A DNA stretch of 64,000 bases from Lysobacterales bacterium (GCA_014338185.1 QUBV01000008.1:1-64000), one strand, 5' to 3'. Counted from the first letter of the stretch, positions 25,354-36,866 are shown. Notes: a model not told the origin generated them from the sequence alone. Made by a program: numbers and translations.

Positions 25354-28176
25354 TCAGTAGTTCAGGTGCACGTTGAGGTAGTACTGGCGACCGCTTTCAT
25401 ACATCGAGCGCGGCTGGGTGCGGCTGAGCGCGAAGTACTTGAGCTTGGGGTTGTTGAGGTTGAGCGCGTCCAGCGACACCGTCCAGTGGTCGTTGAACTT
25501 GTACCCGAGCGACGCGGCCAGGTTGCCGACGCTGTCCTGCGAGAACGCGGTGGCGCGATCCAGGCCGCTGTAGAACGCCGAGCGGTAGGTGTAGGACACG
25601 CGTGCGTTGAAATGCGCATCCTCGTAGTAGGCGCTCACGTTGTAGGTATTGCGCGAGGTGCCGATCAACGCGCCGCCGCCGTCTTCCTTGCCATCGGCGT
25701 AGGTGTAGTTGAGCGCGATACCGAAGTTGTCGAGGATCGGCTGTTCGTAGGCCAGCTCCACGCCCTTGACCGAGCCGCTGCTGTTGACCGGCACGCTCAG
25801 CACGTACGGCGCGTCGAACCCGTCCGGATAGACGTTGCTGAAGGTGCGGAAGGTCTGCGTGACGTGGCCCAGGCCGATGTAGCTGGTCAGGTCCAGATAG
25901 AACACGCTGGCCGACACCACCGAGCGCGGCGCGAAGTAATACTCGAGCGAAGCGTCGAAATTGTTGGAGCGGATCGGCTTGAGGTTGGGGTTGCTGCCGC
26001 TGCCCGAACCGGTGCCACCCGGCGCCGACGGCGGGGTGAGCGAGATCGCACCCGCGAGCGCCGAGTAGTCGGGCCGGGTCATCGTGCGCGCCGCCGCCAG
26101 TCGCAGCACGAGGTCGTCGCTGAGGTCGAACTTGAGATTCGCGCTGGGCAGGATGTCGTTGTAGCTGTTGTTGAACGCAGTCGGCAGGTAGGCGCCGAAT
26201 GCCGACACCGTGATCGCACCGGGCGTGTTCGCATCGACCGCGACGTTGGCGACCACGTGCTCATCCGTGCGCACCAGGCGCAGGCCCGCGTTGCCGTTCC
26301 AGCCATCGCCACCGAAATCGAACTGCACGTAGGCCGCCGCGTTCTTCTCACGCAGTGCGTACATCGAGTTCCAGTTGTCGCGCACGCCGGGCACGCGGTT
26401 GGTGTAGCGCTGGTTGAACGCGTGCAACTGCTCGGGCGTGTAGTACCAGATGTTGCTGGGGAAGCCGCTGCCCAGCCCGTTGCCGAAGTCGCCCGGATAG
26501 TTGTGGTAGCCGACCGGGAAGTTCGCCGGATTGAACGGCGAGATCGAGCCGTCGGTGCAGTAGTACGGCGCACCCCAGTCGAACGGCGCGCCCGCGGCGC
26601 TGCCATCGGCGCACTTGGGACCCTGGCCGACCACACCCGAGGAACTGCGGTCGTGCTTGGACCAGCGCACGCCGAAGCGGATGTCGGCCAATGCGCCCCA
26701 GGCGGCCTCGAACAGGCCGTCGAGCTGTGCCCACTGCTCCTTGTCGCGGATGTTGATGTTCTGGTCGCCGAAGATCCAGCCCAGCGGGTCGCCCGGCGCG
26801 CCGGTGTTGGTCGAACCCAGGTTCCAGGTCGCCGCCTGGTTGACGCCGTTGAGGATGTAGGCCGCGCCGTTGCCGGCGCCGATGTTCCATTCGGCCACGT
26901 CCTGGGTCGGCGTGCGGCCGTTGCCGCGCGTGACACCGAACTTGCCGTTGAAGCTGAGCGCATCGTTGAGACGCCAGTTCACGTCGAGGTTGACGAAGTT
27001 CGAGCTCGAGCTCGCATCCGGGCGCGAGATCATGTCGTACACGCCGTACACCGTGCCGGGCACACCCTGGAAGCTGGCCGACACCAGCGTGCCGTCACGC
27101 ACCACGTAACCCGCATCGGGGCCCTGGCCGGCACCGCGGTTGATGAAGTGGGTCAGCCACATGAGATAGTTGCGGTTGTAGTTGGCCGCATCCATCTTCG
27201 AGCTGAAGCCGGTGAGGTTGAACGCGAGGTCGTCCGACGGTTTCCACTGCACGTCGATGATGCCGCCGGTGCGCTTGCGCACCTGCTCGAACAGGGCCGA
27301 GCCGAGCATGGTGGGATACCACACATTGGCCAGGTCGGGATGGGCCAGGGCCACCGCGCTGTCAGGCGCGATCTGCTCGTAGCCGAGCAGTTCCTGGCCG
27401 TCGCGGCGCAGGTGGCGCTTCTCGACGAACGCCTGCACCATCACGCCGAAGGTCTGGTCGGCGTTGGCCCAGTTGACGAGGCCGCTGAACTGCGGGTCGG
27501 TCTTGTCGGGACGTTCGGCAAACACCGCGCCGAGGTTGGCCGACACCGTGAACGGCTGGCTGAACTCGAGCGGCTTGCGTGTCTGGATGTCGATCGCACC
27601 GGCCACGCCACCTTCCAGGTCGGAGGCCTGCGCGGTCTTGTGCACCACGATCTTGCTCACGATCTCCGATGGCAGCAGGGTGTAGGTGACGCTGCGACCG
27701 ACGGTCTGGGTCTGGTTGAGCACGAACCAGTCGCCCGAGGACACCACATGGCCGTTGATGAGCGTCTGGGTCAGGCTCGGGTTGGTGCCGCGCATGCTCA
27801 CGCGGTCGTTCTCGTCGAAGCCGCCTTCGTTGGCGCTGGCCGAGCTCGTGGTGACGCCGGGCACGCGCATGAGCGAGTCGGCGACGTTCTTGTCGGGCAT
27901 CTTGCCGATGTCCTCGGCGGTCACCACGTCGACGTGCGAATCGGCCAGGCGCTTGTCGTCGAGCGACTTCTTGAGGCTCTCGCGGATGCCGCGCACCACG
28001 ATCGTTTCCATCTGCTGGCTGCTGTCCTGCTGCGGATCGGCAGCGGCGGCGGCACTGTCGGCCGGCGCGTCTGCGGATGCCGCGTCGCTGCGCTCGGCTG
28101 CTGCCGCGGTGCTGGCCATGGCGAGCCCGAGGCCCGCGATGATGCTGGCCGACAGCAAGGTCTTATGACATTTCAT
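25354..28176 (-). CDS. TonB-dependent receptor, probable carbohydrate transporter
   Basis: 940 residues. The signal peptide is MKCHKTLLSASIIAGLGLAM followed by ASTAAAA. The plug shows METIVVRGIRESLKKSLDDK, MPDKNVADSLMRVPGV and RVSMRGTNPSLTQTLINGH, which are typical of the large TonB receptors abundant in Xanthomonadales and Caulobacter. The barrel ends in an aromatic residue (YLNVHLNY). Lying beside glucokinase, a sugar permease and a LacI regulator, it probably imports an oligosaccharide. No SusD-like partner or glycosidase is adjacent. The frame extends upstream, but the chosen ATG starts the signal peptide and has GAGGGGAG before it. A strong terminator follows. Confidence 0.93.
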   Translation of the reverse strand: MKCHKTLLSASIIAGLGLAMASTAAAAERSDAASADAPADSAAAAADPQQDSSQQMETIVVRGIRESLKKSLDDKRLADSHVDVVTAEDIGKMPDKNVADSLMRVPGVTTSSASANEGGFDENDRVSMRGTNPSLTQTLINGHVVSSGDWFVLNQTQTVGRSVTYTLLPSEIVSKIVVHKTAQASDLEGGVAGAIDIQTRKPLEFSQPFTVSANLGAVFAERPDKTDPQFSGLVNWANADQTFGVMVQAFVEKRHLRRDGQELLGYEQIAPDSAVALAHPDLANVWYPTMLGSALFEQVRKRTGGIIDVQWKPSDDLAFNLTGFSSKMDAANYNRNYLMWLTHFINRGAGQGPDAGYVVRDGTLVSASFQGVPGTVYGVYDMISRPDASSSSNFVNLDVNWRLNDALSFNGKFGVTRGNGRTPTQDVAEWNIGAGNGAAYILNGVNQAATWNLGSTNTGAPGDPLGWIFGDQNINIRDKEQWAQLDGLFEAAWGALADIRFGVRWSKHDRSSSGVVGQGPKCADGSAAGAPFDWGAPYYCTDGSISPFNPANFPVGYHNYPGDFGNGLGSGFPSNIWYYTPEQLHAFNQRYTNRVPGVRDNWNSMYALREKNAAAYVQFDFGGDGWNGNAGLRLVRTDEHVVANVAVDANTPGAITVSAFGAYLPTAFNNSYNDILPSANLKFDLSDDLVLRLAAARTMTRPDYSALAGAISLTPPSAPGGTGSGSGSNPNLKPIRSNNFDASLEYYFAPRSVVSASVFYLDLTSYIGLGHVTQTFRTFSNVYPDGFDAPYVLSVPVNSSGSVKGVELAYEQPILDNFGIALNYTYADGKEDGGGALIGTSRNTYNVSAYYEDAHFNARVSYTYRSAFYSGLDRATAFSQDSVGNLAASLGYKFNDHWTVSLDALNLNNPKLKYFALSRTQPRSMYESGRQYYLNVHLNY

Positions 28177-28343
28177 GACACTCCCCTCTCGGTTCGTCGA
28201 TTCATCGGTCCGGCGGCAAGCGACGAGGCTGCGTCTTCCGCCGTTTGGTCTGTGGTCACCACTTCGTCCCTGACCTTTCTGCGGCGCCTCGTTTGCCGCA
28301 TGTTGTTGCTGGCGCGCATCCACCCTGGCTGCGCGTGCATGTG

Positions 28344-29342
28344 TCACTCACCCGTGTGCTGCAGGTACCAGATCGCGGCACCGGTGATGCCGAGCTGACC
28401 GTGCTCGACCAGGCGCACCGGTACGCGCTCGAGCGCCGCGCGCATCGGCCCCTTGTCGAGGAAGCGCGCGAGGAAGTCGCTGTCGGCGAGCAGGTCACCC
28501 AGCTGCGGCAGCACGCCGCCGGCCAGGTGCACGCCACCGAACGCGCCGTAACCGAGCACGAGGTCACCGACCACGCTGCCGAGCCAGCCGCAGAACACAC
28601 GCACCGTGTCGAGTGCGGTCGCGTCACCGCGGTGTGCCGCGGTGCTGATCGCCGCGGGCGTGTCGAACACCGGCGCCACGCCGTGCAGGCGCGCCAGGGC
28701 GCGGTGCAGGTTGACCAGGCCGGGGCCGGACAGCGCATGCTCGGTCTTGACGTAGGCCTCGCTGCGGCGGAACTCGCGCAGCAGATCCAGTTCCAGCTCG
28801 CTGCCCGGCGTGAGCTGGGCGTGGCCGGCCTCGGTGGCGAGCACCACCATGGCGCCGCGCTGCGGGATGCACACCGCCGAGCCCAGTCCGGTGCCGGGGC
28901 CGATCGCTACGCTGGGCAGGGTGCCGTCGGTGGCGACGCCGCGCTGCAGGGTCACGAGCGCGTCACGCGCGTCGGCCACTGCGTAGGCCAGCGCCTTGAA
29001 GTCGTTGACCACGGCCAGGTGCGTGCTGCGCAGGCGCTCGCGCAACTGCGGCACCGACACCAGCCACGGCAGGTTCTCGTTGACCACCTCGCCTTCGACC
29101 ACGAAGCCGGCGCAGGCCATCGCGATCTCGTCGACCGATTCGGCCCCCGCAGCACGCCGGAACGCCTCGACGATGTCGGCGAGGCCCGCGAACGCGGCGC
29201 ATGCGTACTTCTCGTGCTGCAGGATCTCGACATGGCCATCGGCGGCAATCCCGACCAGCGCGAGGCGCGCATGCGTGCCGCCCACGTCCGCGGCGATGAG
29301 CAGGCGCTGCGCTGAAGCCTTGGCTCGCGGATTGGACGCCAT
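28344..29342 (-). CDS. glk: Glucokinase
   Basis: 332 residues of the bacterial Glk family. The phosphate-1 motif is LLIAADVGGTHARLALV; substrate and catalytic residues lie in VVNDFKALAYAV, and IGPGTGLGSAV and ATEAGHAQLTPGSELEL follow the family order. The adenosine site is FGGVHLAGGVLPQ. It phosphorylates glucose to glucose 6-phosphate, which feeds Zwf encoded 6 kb away. It is divergent from the permease gene, and the palindrome at 29401-29414 lies 59 bases before its start, so LacI-type control is likely. Confidence 0.93.
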   Translation of the reverse strand: MASNPRAKASAQRLLIAADVGGTHARLALVGIAADGHVEILQHEKYACAAFAGLADIVEAFRRAAGAESVDEIAMACAGFVVEGEVVNENLPWLVSVPQLRERLRSTHLAVVNDFKALAYAVADARDALVTLQRGVATDGTLPSVAIGPGTGLGSAVCIPQRGAMVVLATEAGHAQLTPGSELELDLLREFRRSEAYVKTEHALSGPGLVNLHRALARLHGVAPVFDTPAAISTAAHRGDATALDTVRVFCGWLGSVVGDLVLGYGAFGGVHLAGGVLPQLGDLLADSDFLARFLDKGPMRAALERVPVRLVEHGQLGITGAAIWYLQHTGE

Positions 29343-29400
29343 GAATCGCGGTGCTCCCGGGACCGGTCCCCTGACCGTGGCGCGCAGTCTGACCACGGAC

Positions 29401-29414
29401 TGACAACGTTGTCA
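29401..29414. promoter_or_regulatory. Operator candidate 1 (LacI family), TGACAACGTTGTCA
   Basis: A perfect 14-base palindrome with a central CG, the usual form of LacI-family operators. It sits 59 bases upstream of glk. The LacI-type gene two genes away is the natural candidate to bind it. Confidence 0.72.
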
Positions 29415-29568
29415 ACGAACACTGCAACACGACCGGCGGCCCGACGCGGATGGACGTCCAGCCATCTCCGGCGTTGTTGCGTTTGCACATGAGAAAGTGG
29501 CGCACGATATGCGTAAATCTCATATATTGCCCGGGTTGGCACGCACGCCGATGGAGCCGGACATTCCA

Positions 29569-29582
29569 TGACAACGTTGCCC
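29569..29582. promoter_or_regulatory. Operator candidate 2 (LacI family), TGACAACGTTGCCC
   Basis: Matches the first operator at 12 of 14 positions, including the whole left half and the central CG. It lies about 86 bases upstream of the permease start codon. Confidence 0.6.
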
Positions 29583-29667
29583 AACCGCGTTTCAGCATCG
29601 ACAATCCAATGCGTGGGACGAGCCCGTGCGATCCGTCCACACCCACCCGTCGCTACCAGGGGAAGAC

Positions 29668-30951
29668 ATGACCAATGCTGCTGACATGCCAGCGAGCCAC
29701 GGCACGGTGGTGCCGATGCTCATCGTGGGCGCGCTGTTCTTCATCTTCGGCTTCGTGACCTGGCTCAACGGACCGCTGATCCAGTTCGTGGAGCTCGCCT
29801 TCACGCTCGACACGGTCAATGCGTTCCTCGTGCTCACGGTGTTCTACCTGTCGTACTTCTTCCTCGCGTTGCCGTCGGCGTGGATCCTGCGCCGCACCGG
29901 CATGAAGAAGGGCATGGCGCTGGGCCTGTTCACGATGGCGCTGGGTGCGCTCGCCTTTGGCGAATTCGCGTTGCGCCGCTGGTATCCGGGCGCGCTGTCG
30001 GGACTGTTCGTGATCGGCGCGGGACTGGCGCTGCTGCAGACCGCCTCCAACCCCTACATCAGCATCCTCGGGCCGATCGAGACGGCGGCGCGCCGCATCG
30101 CGTTCATGGGCATCTGCAACAAGGCCGCGGGCATCCTCGCCCCGTTGGTGATCGGGGCACTGGTGATGCACGGCCTGGGCGACCTCAAGCTGCGCGTGGC
30201 CGCCGCCGATCCGGCCGCACGCGAGGCCCTGCTCAACGAATTCGCCGCGCGCGTGCACACGCCCTACCTGGTGATGGCCGGCCTGCTCGTGGTGCTCGCG
30301 GTCGGCATCCTGTGGTCGCGCCTGCCCGAGCTGCGGCCGGCCGATGCCAATCGCGAACAGGCCACCGCGGGCGCGGGCGCCACGCGCAGCATCTTCAGCT
30401 ATCGGCACCTGTGGCTGGGCGTGCTGTGCCTGTTCCTGTACGTGGGCGTCGAGGTGATGGCGGGCGATGCGATCGGCACCTACGGCAAGGGCTTTGGCCT
30501 GCCCGACGACGAGACCAAGCTGTTCACCTCGCGCACCCTTGCGGCGATGTTGCTTGGCTACCTCGGCGGCCTCGTGCTGATCCCGCGCGTGATCTCGCAG
30601 GAGCGCTACCTGGCGGTGTCGGCGCTGCTCGGAGTGGTGTTTGCGCTTGCGGCCTACTTCAGCCATGGCTATGTGTCGGTCGGCTTCGTCGCCGCGCTCG
30701 GCTTTGCCAACGCGATGATGTGGCCGGCGATCTTCCCGCTCGCGATCGCGCACCTGGGACGCCATACCGAAACCGGCGCCGCGCTGCTGATCATGGGCAT
30801 TGCCGGCGGCGCGCTCATCCCGCAACTGTTCGCGGTGCTGCGCGAGCACTATGACTTCCAACTCGTGTTCGCGGCGATCATGGTGCCGTGCTACCTGTAC
30901 ATCCTGTGGTACGCGTTGCGCGGCTGCCACGTCGACGAATCGCACCGCTAG
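29668..30951 (+). CDS. Sugar MFS transporter of the FHS family
   Basis: 427 residues with 12 predicted helices. FFIFGFVTWLNGPLIQFVELAF, LQTASNPYISILGP and GICNKAAGILAPLVIG are signatures of the fucose/glucose/galactose:H+ symporter family (FucP, GluP, NagP). It should bring a monosaccharide across the inner membrane. Pairing with glucokinase favours glucose or galactose; N-acetylglucosamine (NagP-like) is an alternative because nag genes lie downstream. AGGGGA is well spaced before the chosen ATG. The LacI gene follows 33 bases later, probably in the same transcript. Confidence 0.88.
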   Translation: MTNAADMPASHGTVVPMLIVGALFFIFGFVTWLNGPLIQFVELAFTLDTVNAFLVLTVFYLSYFFLALPSAWILRRTGMKKGMALGLFTMALGALAFGEFALRRWYPGALSGLFVIGAGLALLQTASNPYISILGPIETAARRIAFMGICNKAAGILAPLVIGALVMHGLGDLKLRVAAADPAAREALLNEFAARVHTPYLVMAGLLVVLAVGILWSRLPELRPADANREQATAGAGATRSIFSYRHLWLGVLCLFLYVGVEVMAGDAIGTYGKGFGLPDDETKLFTSRTLAAMLLGYLGGLVLIPRVISQERYLAVSALLGVVFALAAYFSHGYVSVGFVAALGFANAMMWPAIFPLAIAHLGRHTETGAALLIMGIAGGALIPQLFAVLREHYDFQLVFAAIMVPCYLYILWYALRGCHVDESHR

Positions 30952-30984
30952 AGTGCGACCACCCGACCCGGGTACGATGCACGC

Positions 30985-32052
30985 ATGCCGGCAGCCGTTG
31001 ACGTGAAAACCCCGACCATCCGCGATGTCGCGCAACGGGCCAAGGTCTCGCTCAAGACCGTCTCGCGCGTGATCAACAACGAGCCTTCGGTGCGCGCCAA
31101 CACGCGCGAGCACGTGCTGCGCGTGATCGACGCGCTCGGCTACCTGCCCGACCTGTCGGCGCGCAGCCTGCGCAGCGCCAGCTCCTACGCGCTGGGCGTG
31201 GTGTATGACAACCCCAACGCCTACTACGTGATCGCGGTGCAGAACGGCGTGTTGTCGGCGTGCCGCGAGCAGGGCTTCGGCCTGCAGATCCACCCGTGCA
31301 ACGCCGCCTCGCCGCAATTGGCCGACGAACTGCGCGACCTCGTGCGGCGCTCGCGCCTGGCCGGCCTCGTGCTCGCGCCGCCGATGTCCGAACGCATGGA
31401 GCTGGTGCGCTTCCTCGCGGGCAACAAGATCCCGTTCGTGCGCATCCTGTCGGCCGCGGAGGATCCCGCCGACGGCTATCCATGCGTGTTCGTCGACGAT
31501 CGCGACGCTGCCTACGAGATCACCGAGCACCTGATCCAGCTCGGCCACCAGCGCATCGGCTTCCTGTGGGGCGGCGCCGAGCATCGCTCCAGTCCCGAGC
31601 GCTTCAAGGGCTACGAGGCGGCGCTGCGGGACTATGGCATCGCGCTCGACAAGAAGCTGGTGATCGCGGGTGACTATTCCTTCGACGACGGCTTCCGCGG
31701 CGCGCGCCGCCTGTTCGCGCTGCGCGAGCGGCCCACCGCAATCTTCGGCTCCAACGACGAGATCGCCGCGGGCGTGCTCGCCGCGGCCAAGGCCAGCGGC
31801 ATCGACGTGCCCTACGAGCTGTCGATCGCGGGGTTCGAGGACAGCCCGTTCTCCAAGCAGTCATGGCCCGCGCTCACCACCGCCAAGCAGAACACCGAGG
31901 AGATCGCGCGCCGCGCCGCGCTGCGCCTGATCGCCGAGCTGCGCCCGGCCGGTGACGTGATCGCGGCCAACTACGCGCGCAACCAGGGTTTCAGCCCGCA
32001 GCTCGTGATCCGCGATTCGACCGCGCGCGTGCGGCTCGCGGTCGAGGGCTGA
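30985..32052 (+). CDS. LacI family transcriptional regulator
   Basis: 355 residues. The helix-turn-helix reads TIRDVAQRAKVSLKTVSRVI followed by NNEPSVRANTREHV, and a hinge helix (SARSLRS) leads to a periplasmic-binding-protein-like ligand domain (GFLWGGAEHRSSPERFKGYE, AIFGSNDEIAAGVLAAAK, LSIAGFEDSPF). It probably represses the sugar uptake genes through the two palindromes at 29.4-29.6 kb and responds to a sugar or sugar phosphate. It follows the permease closely and converges with eda. Confidence 0.92.
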   Translation: MPAAVDVKTPTIRDVAQRAKVSLKTVSRVINNEPSVRANTREHVLRVIDALGYLPDLSARSLRSASSYALGVVYDNPNAYYVIAVQNGVLSACREQGFGLQIHPCNAASPQLADELRDLVRRSRLAGLVLAPPMSERMELVRFLAGNKIPFVRILSAAEDPADGYPCVFVDDRDAAYEITEHLIQLGHQRIGFLWGGAEHRSSPERFKGYEAALRDYGIALDKKLVIAGDYSFDDGFRGARRLFALRERPTAIFGSNDEIAAGVLAAAKASGIDVPYELSIAGFEDSPFSKQSWPALTTAKQNTEEIARRAALRLIAELRPAGDVIAANYARNQGFSPQLVIRDSTARVRLAVEG

Positions 32053-32123
32053 CGCAGGCGGCCGTCGCCGCTCGGCTTGAGAAACCTCCAACAGCGGACT
32101 GCGCGCCGACCTGCTCCACGCGC

Positions 32124-32768
32124 TCAACCGCGTAGCCGCGCCGCCGCACGCGCCAGTTGCCCGATGTGCGACCAGTCGGCGGCGGCGACCGCCGCCGCCG
32201 GCGTGAGCCACGAGCCGCCCACGCAGATCACGTTCGGCAAGGCCAGGTAGTCCGCCGCGCTCGCGGCGTCGATGCCGCCGGTGGGGCACCAGCCGAGCTG
32301 CGGCAGCGGACCCGCCAGCGCGCGCAGTTGGGCGATGCCACCGGCGGCGGCCGCAGGAAAGAACTTCTGCAGGCGATGGCCGTGCTCGAATAGCACCATC
32401 GCCTCGCTTGCGCTGGCGGCGCCGGGCAACCACGGCAGGTCGCAATCGTGCGCGGCAGCGAGCAGGGCCGGCGTGCTGCCGGGCGACACCGCAAAGCGCG
32501 CACCGGCCGCATGCGCAGCCTGCAGGTCGGCCGCGCGCAGCACCGTGCCCGCGCCGACGCAGGCGTCCTCGACCTCGCCCGCGATCGCCCGGATCGCGGC
32601 CAGCGCCACCGGCGTGCGCAGCGTAACCTCGATCGCGCGGATGCCGCCTGCACACAGCGCGCGCGCAAGCGGCACCGCGTCGGCGAGCCGCTCGATCACG
32701 ACCACGGCGACGACCGGTGCGAGGCGCAGCATCGCTTCCAGCGCCTGCTGGTGGTGGCGCCCGCTCAT
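32124..32768 (-). CDS. eda: KDPG aldolase (2-keto-3-deoxy-6-phosphogluconate aldolase)
   Basis: 214 residues, the normal size. The Schiff-base lysine is in [12 protein letters not shown], the catalytic glutamate in [12 protein letters not shown], and VGAGTVL and WCPTGGID follow the family order. It splits KDPG into pyruvate and glyceraldehyde 3-phosphate, the last Entner-Doudoroff step. Its ATG overlaps the edd stop as ATGA, giving probable translational coupling. It is the last gene of the zwf-pgl-edd-eda operon. Confidence 0.96.
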   Translation of the reverse strand: MSGRHHQQALEAMLRLAPVVAVVVIERLADAVPLARALCAGGIRAIEVTLRTPVALAAIRAIAGEVEDACVGAGTVLRAADLQAAHAAGARFAVSPGSTPALLAAAHDCDLPWLPGAASASEAMVLFEHGHRLQKFFPAAAAGGIAQLRALAGPLPQLGWCPTGGIDAASAADYLALPNVICVGGSWLTPAAAVAAADWSHIGQLARAAARLRG

Positions 32769-34591
32769 GCCGATTCTCCCAGCACGCCCGCGCCGAGGTC
32801 GGCCGCCGCCACCTGGGCGCGCAGCAGCGCGAACAGTTCGCGGCCGCAGCCGGCCTGGTCGGCCGCGGTGTCGGGCGGCACGGGTACGCGCGCCTGCCAT
32901 TCCTGCGCGTCGACGAGCACATCGAGCCGCCCGCCAAGCGCGTCCAGGCGCACACGGTCGCCGTCGCGCAGGCGCGCGATCGCACCACCGGCGAGTGCTT
33001 CGGGCGTGAGGTGGATCGCCGCGGGCACCTTGCCCGAGGCGCCCGACATGCGGCCGTCGGTCACGAGTGCGACGCGATGGCCACGCGCCTGCAGCACACT
33101 CAGCGCGGGTGTGAGCTGGTGCAGTTCGGGCATGCCGTTGGCGCGCGGGCCTTGCCCGCGCACCACCACCACCACATCGCGGTCGAGTTCGCCGCGTGCG
33201 AACGCCACTCGCACCTGCTGCTGGTCATCGAACACGCGCGCGGGCGCCTCCACCACGAGGCGATCCTCGGGTACCGACGACACCTTGACCACGGCGCGGC
33301 CGAGGTTGCCGTCGAGCACGCGCAGGCCGCCATCGCGCCGGAACGGTGCGGCCAGCGGCCGCAGCACGTTGGCATCACCGCTGTGCACGGGCGCGGGCAC
33401 CTGCTGCAGCATCGCCCCGGCATCGAGCTTGACGTGCACGCGGTAGCGCTGCAGCCCGGGGCCGGCCACGGTGGCGATGTCGGCGTGCAACAGCCCGCCA
33501 TCGAGCAGCTCGCCGATCAGGAAGCCCATGCCGCCGGCGGCGTGGAAGTGGTTCACGTCGGCGCTGCCGTTGGGATACATGCGCGCGAGCAGCGGCACCA
33601 CGTTGGACAAGGCATCGAAGTCGTCCCAGCGCAGGTCGATGCCGGCCGCCCGCGCGATCGCCACCAGGTGCAGCAGGTGGTTGGTCGAACCGCCCGTGGC
33701 ATGCAGGCCGACCACGCCGTTGACGATCGCGCGCTCGTCGAGCAGGTGCCCGAGCGGCAGGTACTCCTGCCCCAGCGCGGTGATCTGCAGCGCGCGCCGC
33801 GTGGCCTGTGCGGTCAGCGCGTCGCGCAACGGCGTGTCCGGGTGCACGAAGGTCGATCCGGGCAGGTGCAGGCCCATGACCTCCATGAGCATCTGGTTGG
33901 AATTGGCGGTGCCGTAGAAGGTGCAGGTGCCTGGCGCGTGGTAGGACTGCGCCTCGGCATCGAGCAGTTCCTCGCGCGTGGCCTGGCCCTCGGCATGGCG
34001 CTGGCGCACCCTGGCCTTGGCCTCGTTGGGCAGGCCGCTGGGCATCGGCCCGGCCGGCACGAAGATCGCGGGCAGATGGCCGAAGGCGAGCGCGCCGATC
34101 AGCAACCCCGGTACGATCTTGTCGCACACGCCCAGGAACAGCGCGGCATCGAACATGTCGTGCGACAGCGCGATCGCGGTGGCCAGTGCGATCACCTCGC
34201 GCGAGAACAGCGACAACTGCATGCCGGCGCGGCCCTGGGTGATGCCGTCGCACATCGCCGGCACGCCACCGGCGACCTGCGCGGTGGCGCCGGCCTCGCG
34301 CGCGGCGGCGCGGATCAGCGCGGGAAAGCGCTCGAACGGCTGGTGCGCCGACAACATGTCGTTGTAGGCGGTGACGATCGCGAGATTGGGCGTGCGCCCG
34401 GCGCGCAGCGCGGCCTTGTCGGCGGCGCCGCAGGCGGCAAAACCGTGGGCCAGGTTGCCGCACGACAGCGCCGCGCGGCGCACGCCGCCCGCACGCGCGG
34501 CATCGATGCGCGCGAGGTAGCGCGCGCGGCTCGCGGCACTGCGCTCGCGCAACGCGGCGGTGACCTGGGCAACGACGGGATCGAGTTTCAC
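32765..34591 (-). CDS. edd: Phosphogluconate dehydratase
   Basis: 608 residues from a GTG with an ideal AAGGAG about 6 bases upstream. The iron-sulfur cysteines are in [11 protein letters not shown] and [11 protein letters not shown], and [30 protein letters not shown] and [16 protein letters not shown]-type sequences mark the IlvD/Edd family. It dehydrates 6-phosphogluconate to KDPG. It lies between pgl (16-base gap) and eda (overlap). Confidence 0.97.
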   Translation of the reverse strand: MKLDPVVAQVTAALRERSAASRARYLARIDAARAGGVRRAALSCGNLAHGFAACGAADKAALRAGRTPNLAIVTAYNDMLSAHQPFERFPALIRAAAREAGATAQVAGGVPAMCDGITQGRAGMQLSLFSREVIALATAIALSHDMFDAALFLGVCDKIVPGLLIGALAFGHLPAIFVPAGPMPSGLPNEAKARVRQRHAEGQATREELLDAEAQSYHAPGTCTFYGTANSNQMLMEVMGLHLPGSTFVHPDTPLRDALTAQATRRALQITALGQEYLPLGHLLDERAIVNGVVGLHATGGSTNHLLHLVAIARAAGIDLRWDDFDALSNVVPLLARMYPNGSADVNHFHAAGGMGFLIGELLDGGLLHADIATVAGPGLQRYRVHVKLDAGAMLQQVPAPVHSGDANVLRPLAAPFRRDGGLRVLDGNLGRAVVKVSSVPEDRLVVEAPARVFDDQQQVRVAFARGELDRDVVVVVRGQGPRANGMPELHQLTPALSVLQARGHRVALVTDGRMSGASGKVPAAIHLTPEALAGGAIARLRDGDRVRLDALGGRLDVLVDAQEWQARVPVPPDTAADQAGCGRELFALLRAQVAAADLGAGVLGESA

Positions 34592-34607
34592 GGCGCTCTC
34601 CTTCGAC

Positions 34608-35293
34608 TCACGGCGCCCAATACACCGCCACCGGCGCGCGCGTGGCCGCCAGTACGGTGGCGAGCGGACTGCCGGCCAGGCGCGGCGACTCGTACAGCTC
34701 GCGCTTGGCCGCGCCTTCGATGTGCAGGTACAGCCGGCGCGAGCTGACCAGTGCACGCAGGGTCAAGGTCATGCGCGGCTCGCCCGCCGAGGGCGCCTGC
34801 AGCAGCATCGCGCGCGCCACGCCCTGTGGATCGAGCGCGGCGGCGAGGCCGTCGGCATCGGCAAACAGCGACGCGGTGTGGCCGTCCAGCCCCATGCCGA
34901 GCACCACCACGTCGAAGGGCAGGCCCGCATGCGCGAGTTCCCGCTCCAGTTGCGCCACCGCACTCGCCACGGGCAGCTCGCGATACAGCGGCACAAAGCA
35001 TGCCGCGGCCGCCGCGCCCTGCAGCAGCGTCGAGCGCAGCAGGCGTTCGTTGGAACGCGGATGGTCGGGCGGCAGCCAGCGCTCATCGGCCAGCGTCACG
35101 GTCACGCGGGCCCAGTCCAGCACCTGCCGCGCCAGCACGGTGAGGAAGGCCTGCGGCGTGCGCCCACCCGACACCACCAGCCGTGCGCAGCCGCGCGCCG
35201 CGATCGCAGCGCGCAGGTCGGCCGCCACGGCCTGCGCCAGTGCCGACGCCAGCGCGGCGCCATCGCCGAATTCGTGCCAGCCCGGTGCGGCGC

Positions 35294-35297
<4 letters not shown>
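34608..35297 (-). CDS. pgl: 6-phosphogluconolactonase
   Basis: 229 residues, DevB/Pgl type. Motifs include [33 protein letters not shown] and [17 protein letters not shown]. It hydrolyses 6-phosphogluconolactone made by Zwf. The start is a GTG overlapping the zwf stop as GTGA, so the enzyme pair is probably translationally coupled. Confidence 0.95.
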
Positions 35298-36769
<1,472 letters not shown>

Positions 36770-36790
36770 GACACTCGGATCGAAAGTTTC

Positions 36791-36859
36791 AATACCAGTA
36801 AGCTACCTGATAAGCGCAGAATAGTCACCATGCCCATAATTGGTATTTTAGTGGTACCA
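36791..36859. promoter_or_regulatory. Operator-like half-sites between zwf and the GntR/NagR-like gene
   Basis: AATACCA at 36791-36797 and TGGTATT at 36841-36847 are inverted half-sites. The second begins the 19-base TGGTA-N9-TACCA at 36841-36859, whose right end contains the palindrome TGGTACCA (36852-36859), ending 7 bases before the regulator ATG. GntR/HutC-type NagR regulators are known to bind sites built from TGGTAT-like halves, so autoregulation is likely. Whether zwf is also affected is unknown. Confidence 0.58.
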
Positions 36860-36866
36860 TCCTGCG

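Larger units (their letters stand above)
29343..29667. promoter_or_regulatory. Divergent control region of glk and the sugar permease
   Basis: 325 bases without a gene between two divergent sugar genes. It contains two copies of a palindromic sequence (29401-29414 and 29569-29582), 168 bases apart, each close to one of the genes. An AT-rich stretch lies between them at about 29505-29530. Exact promoters could not be assigned. Confidence 0.6.
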
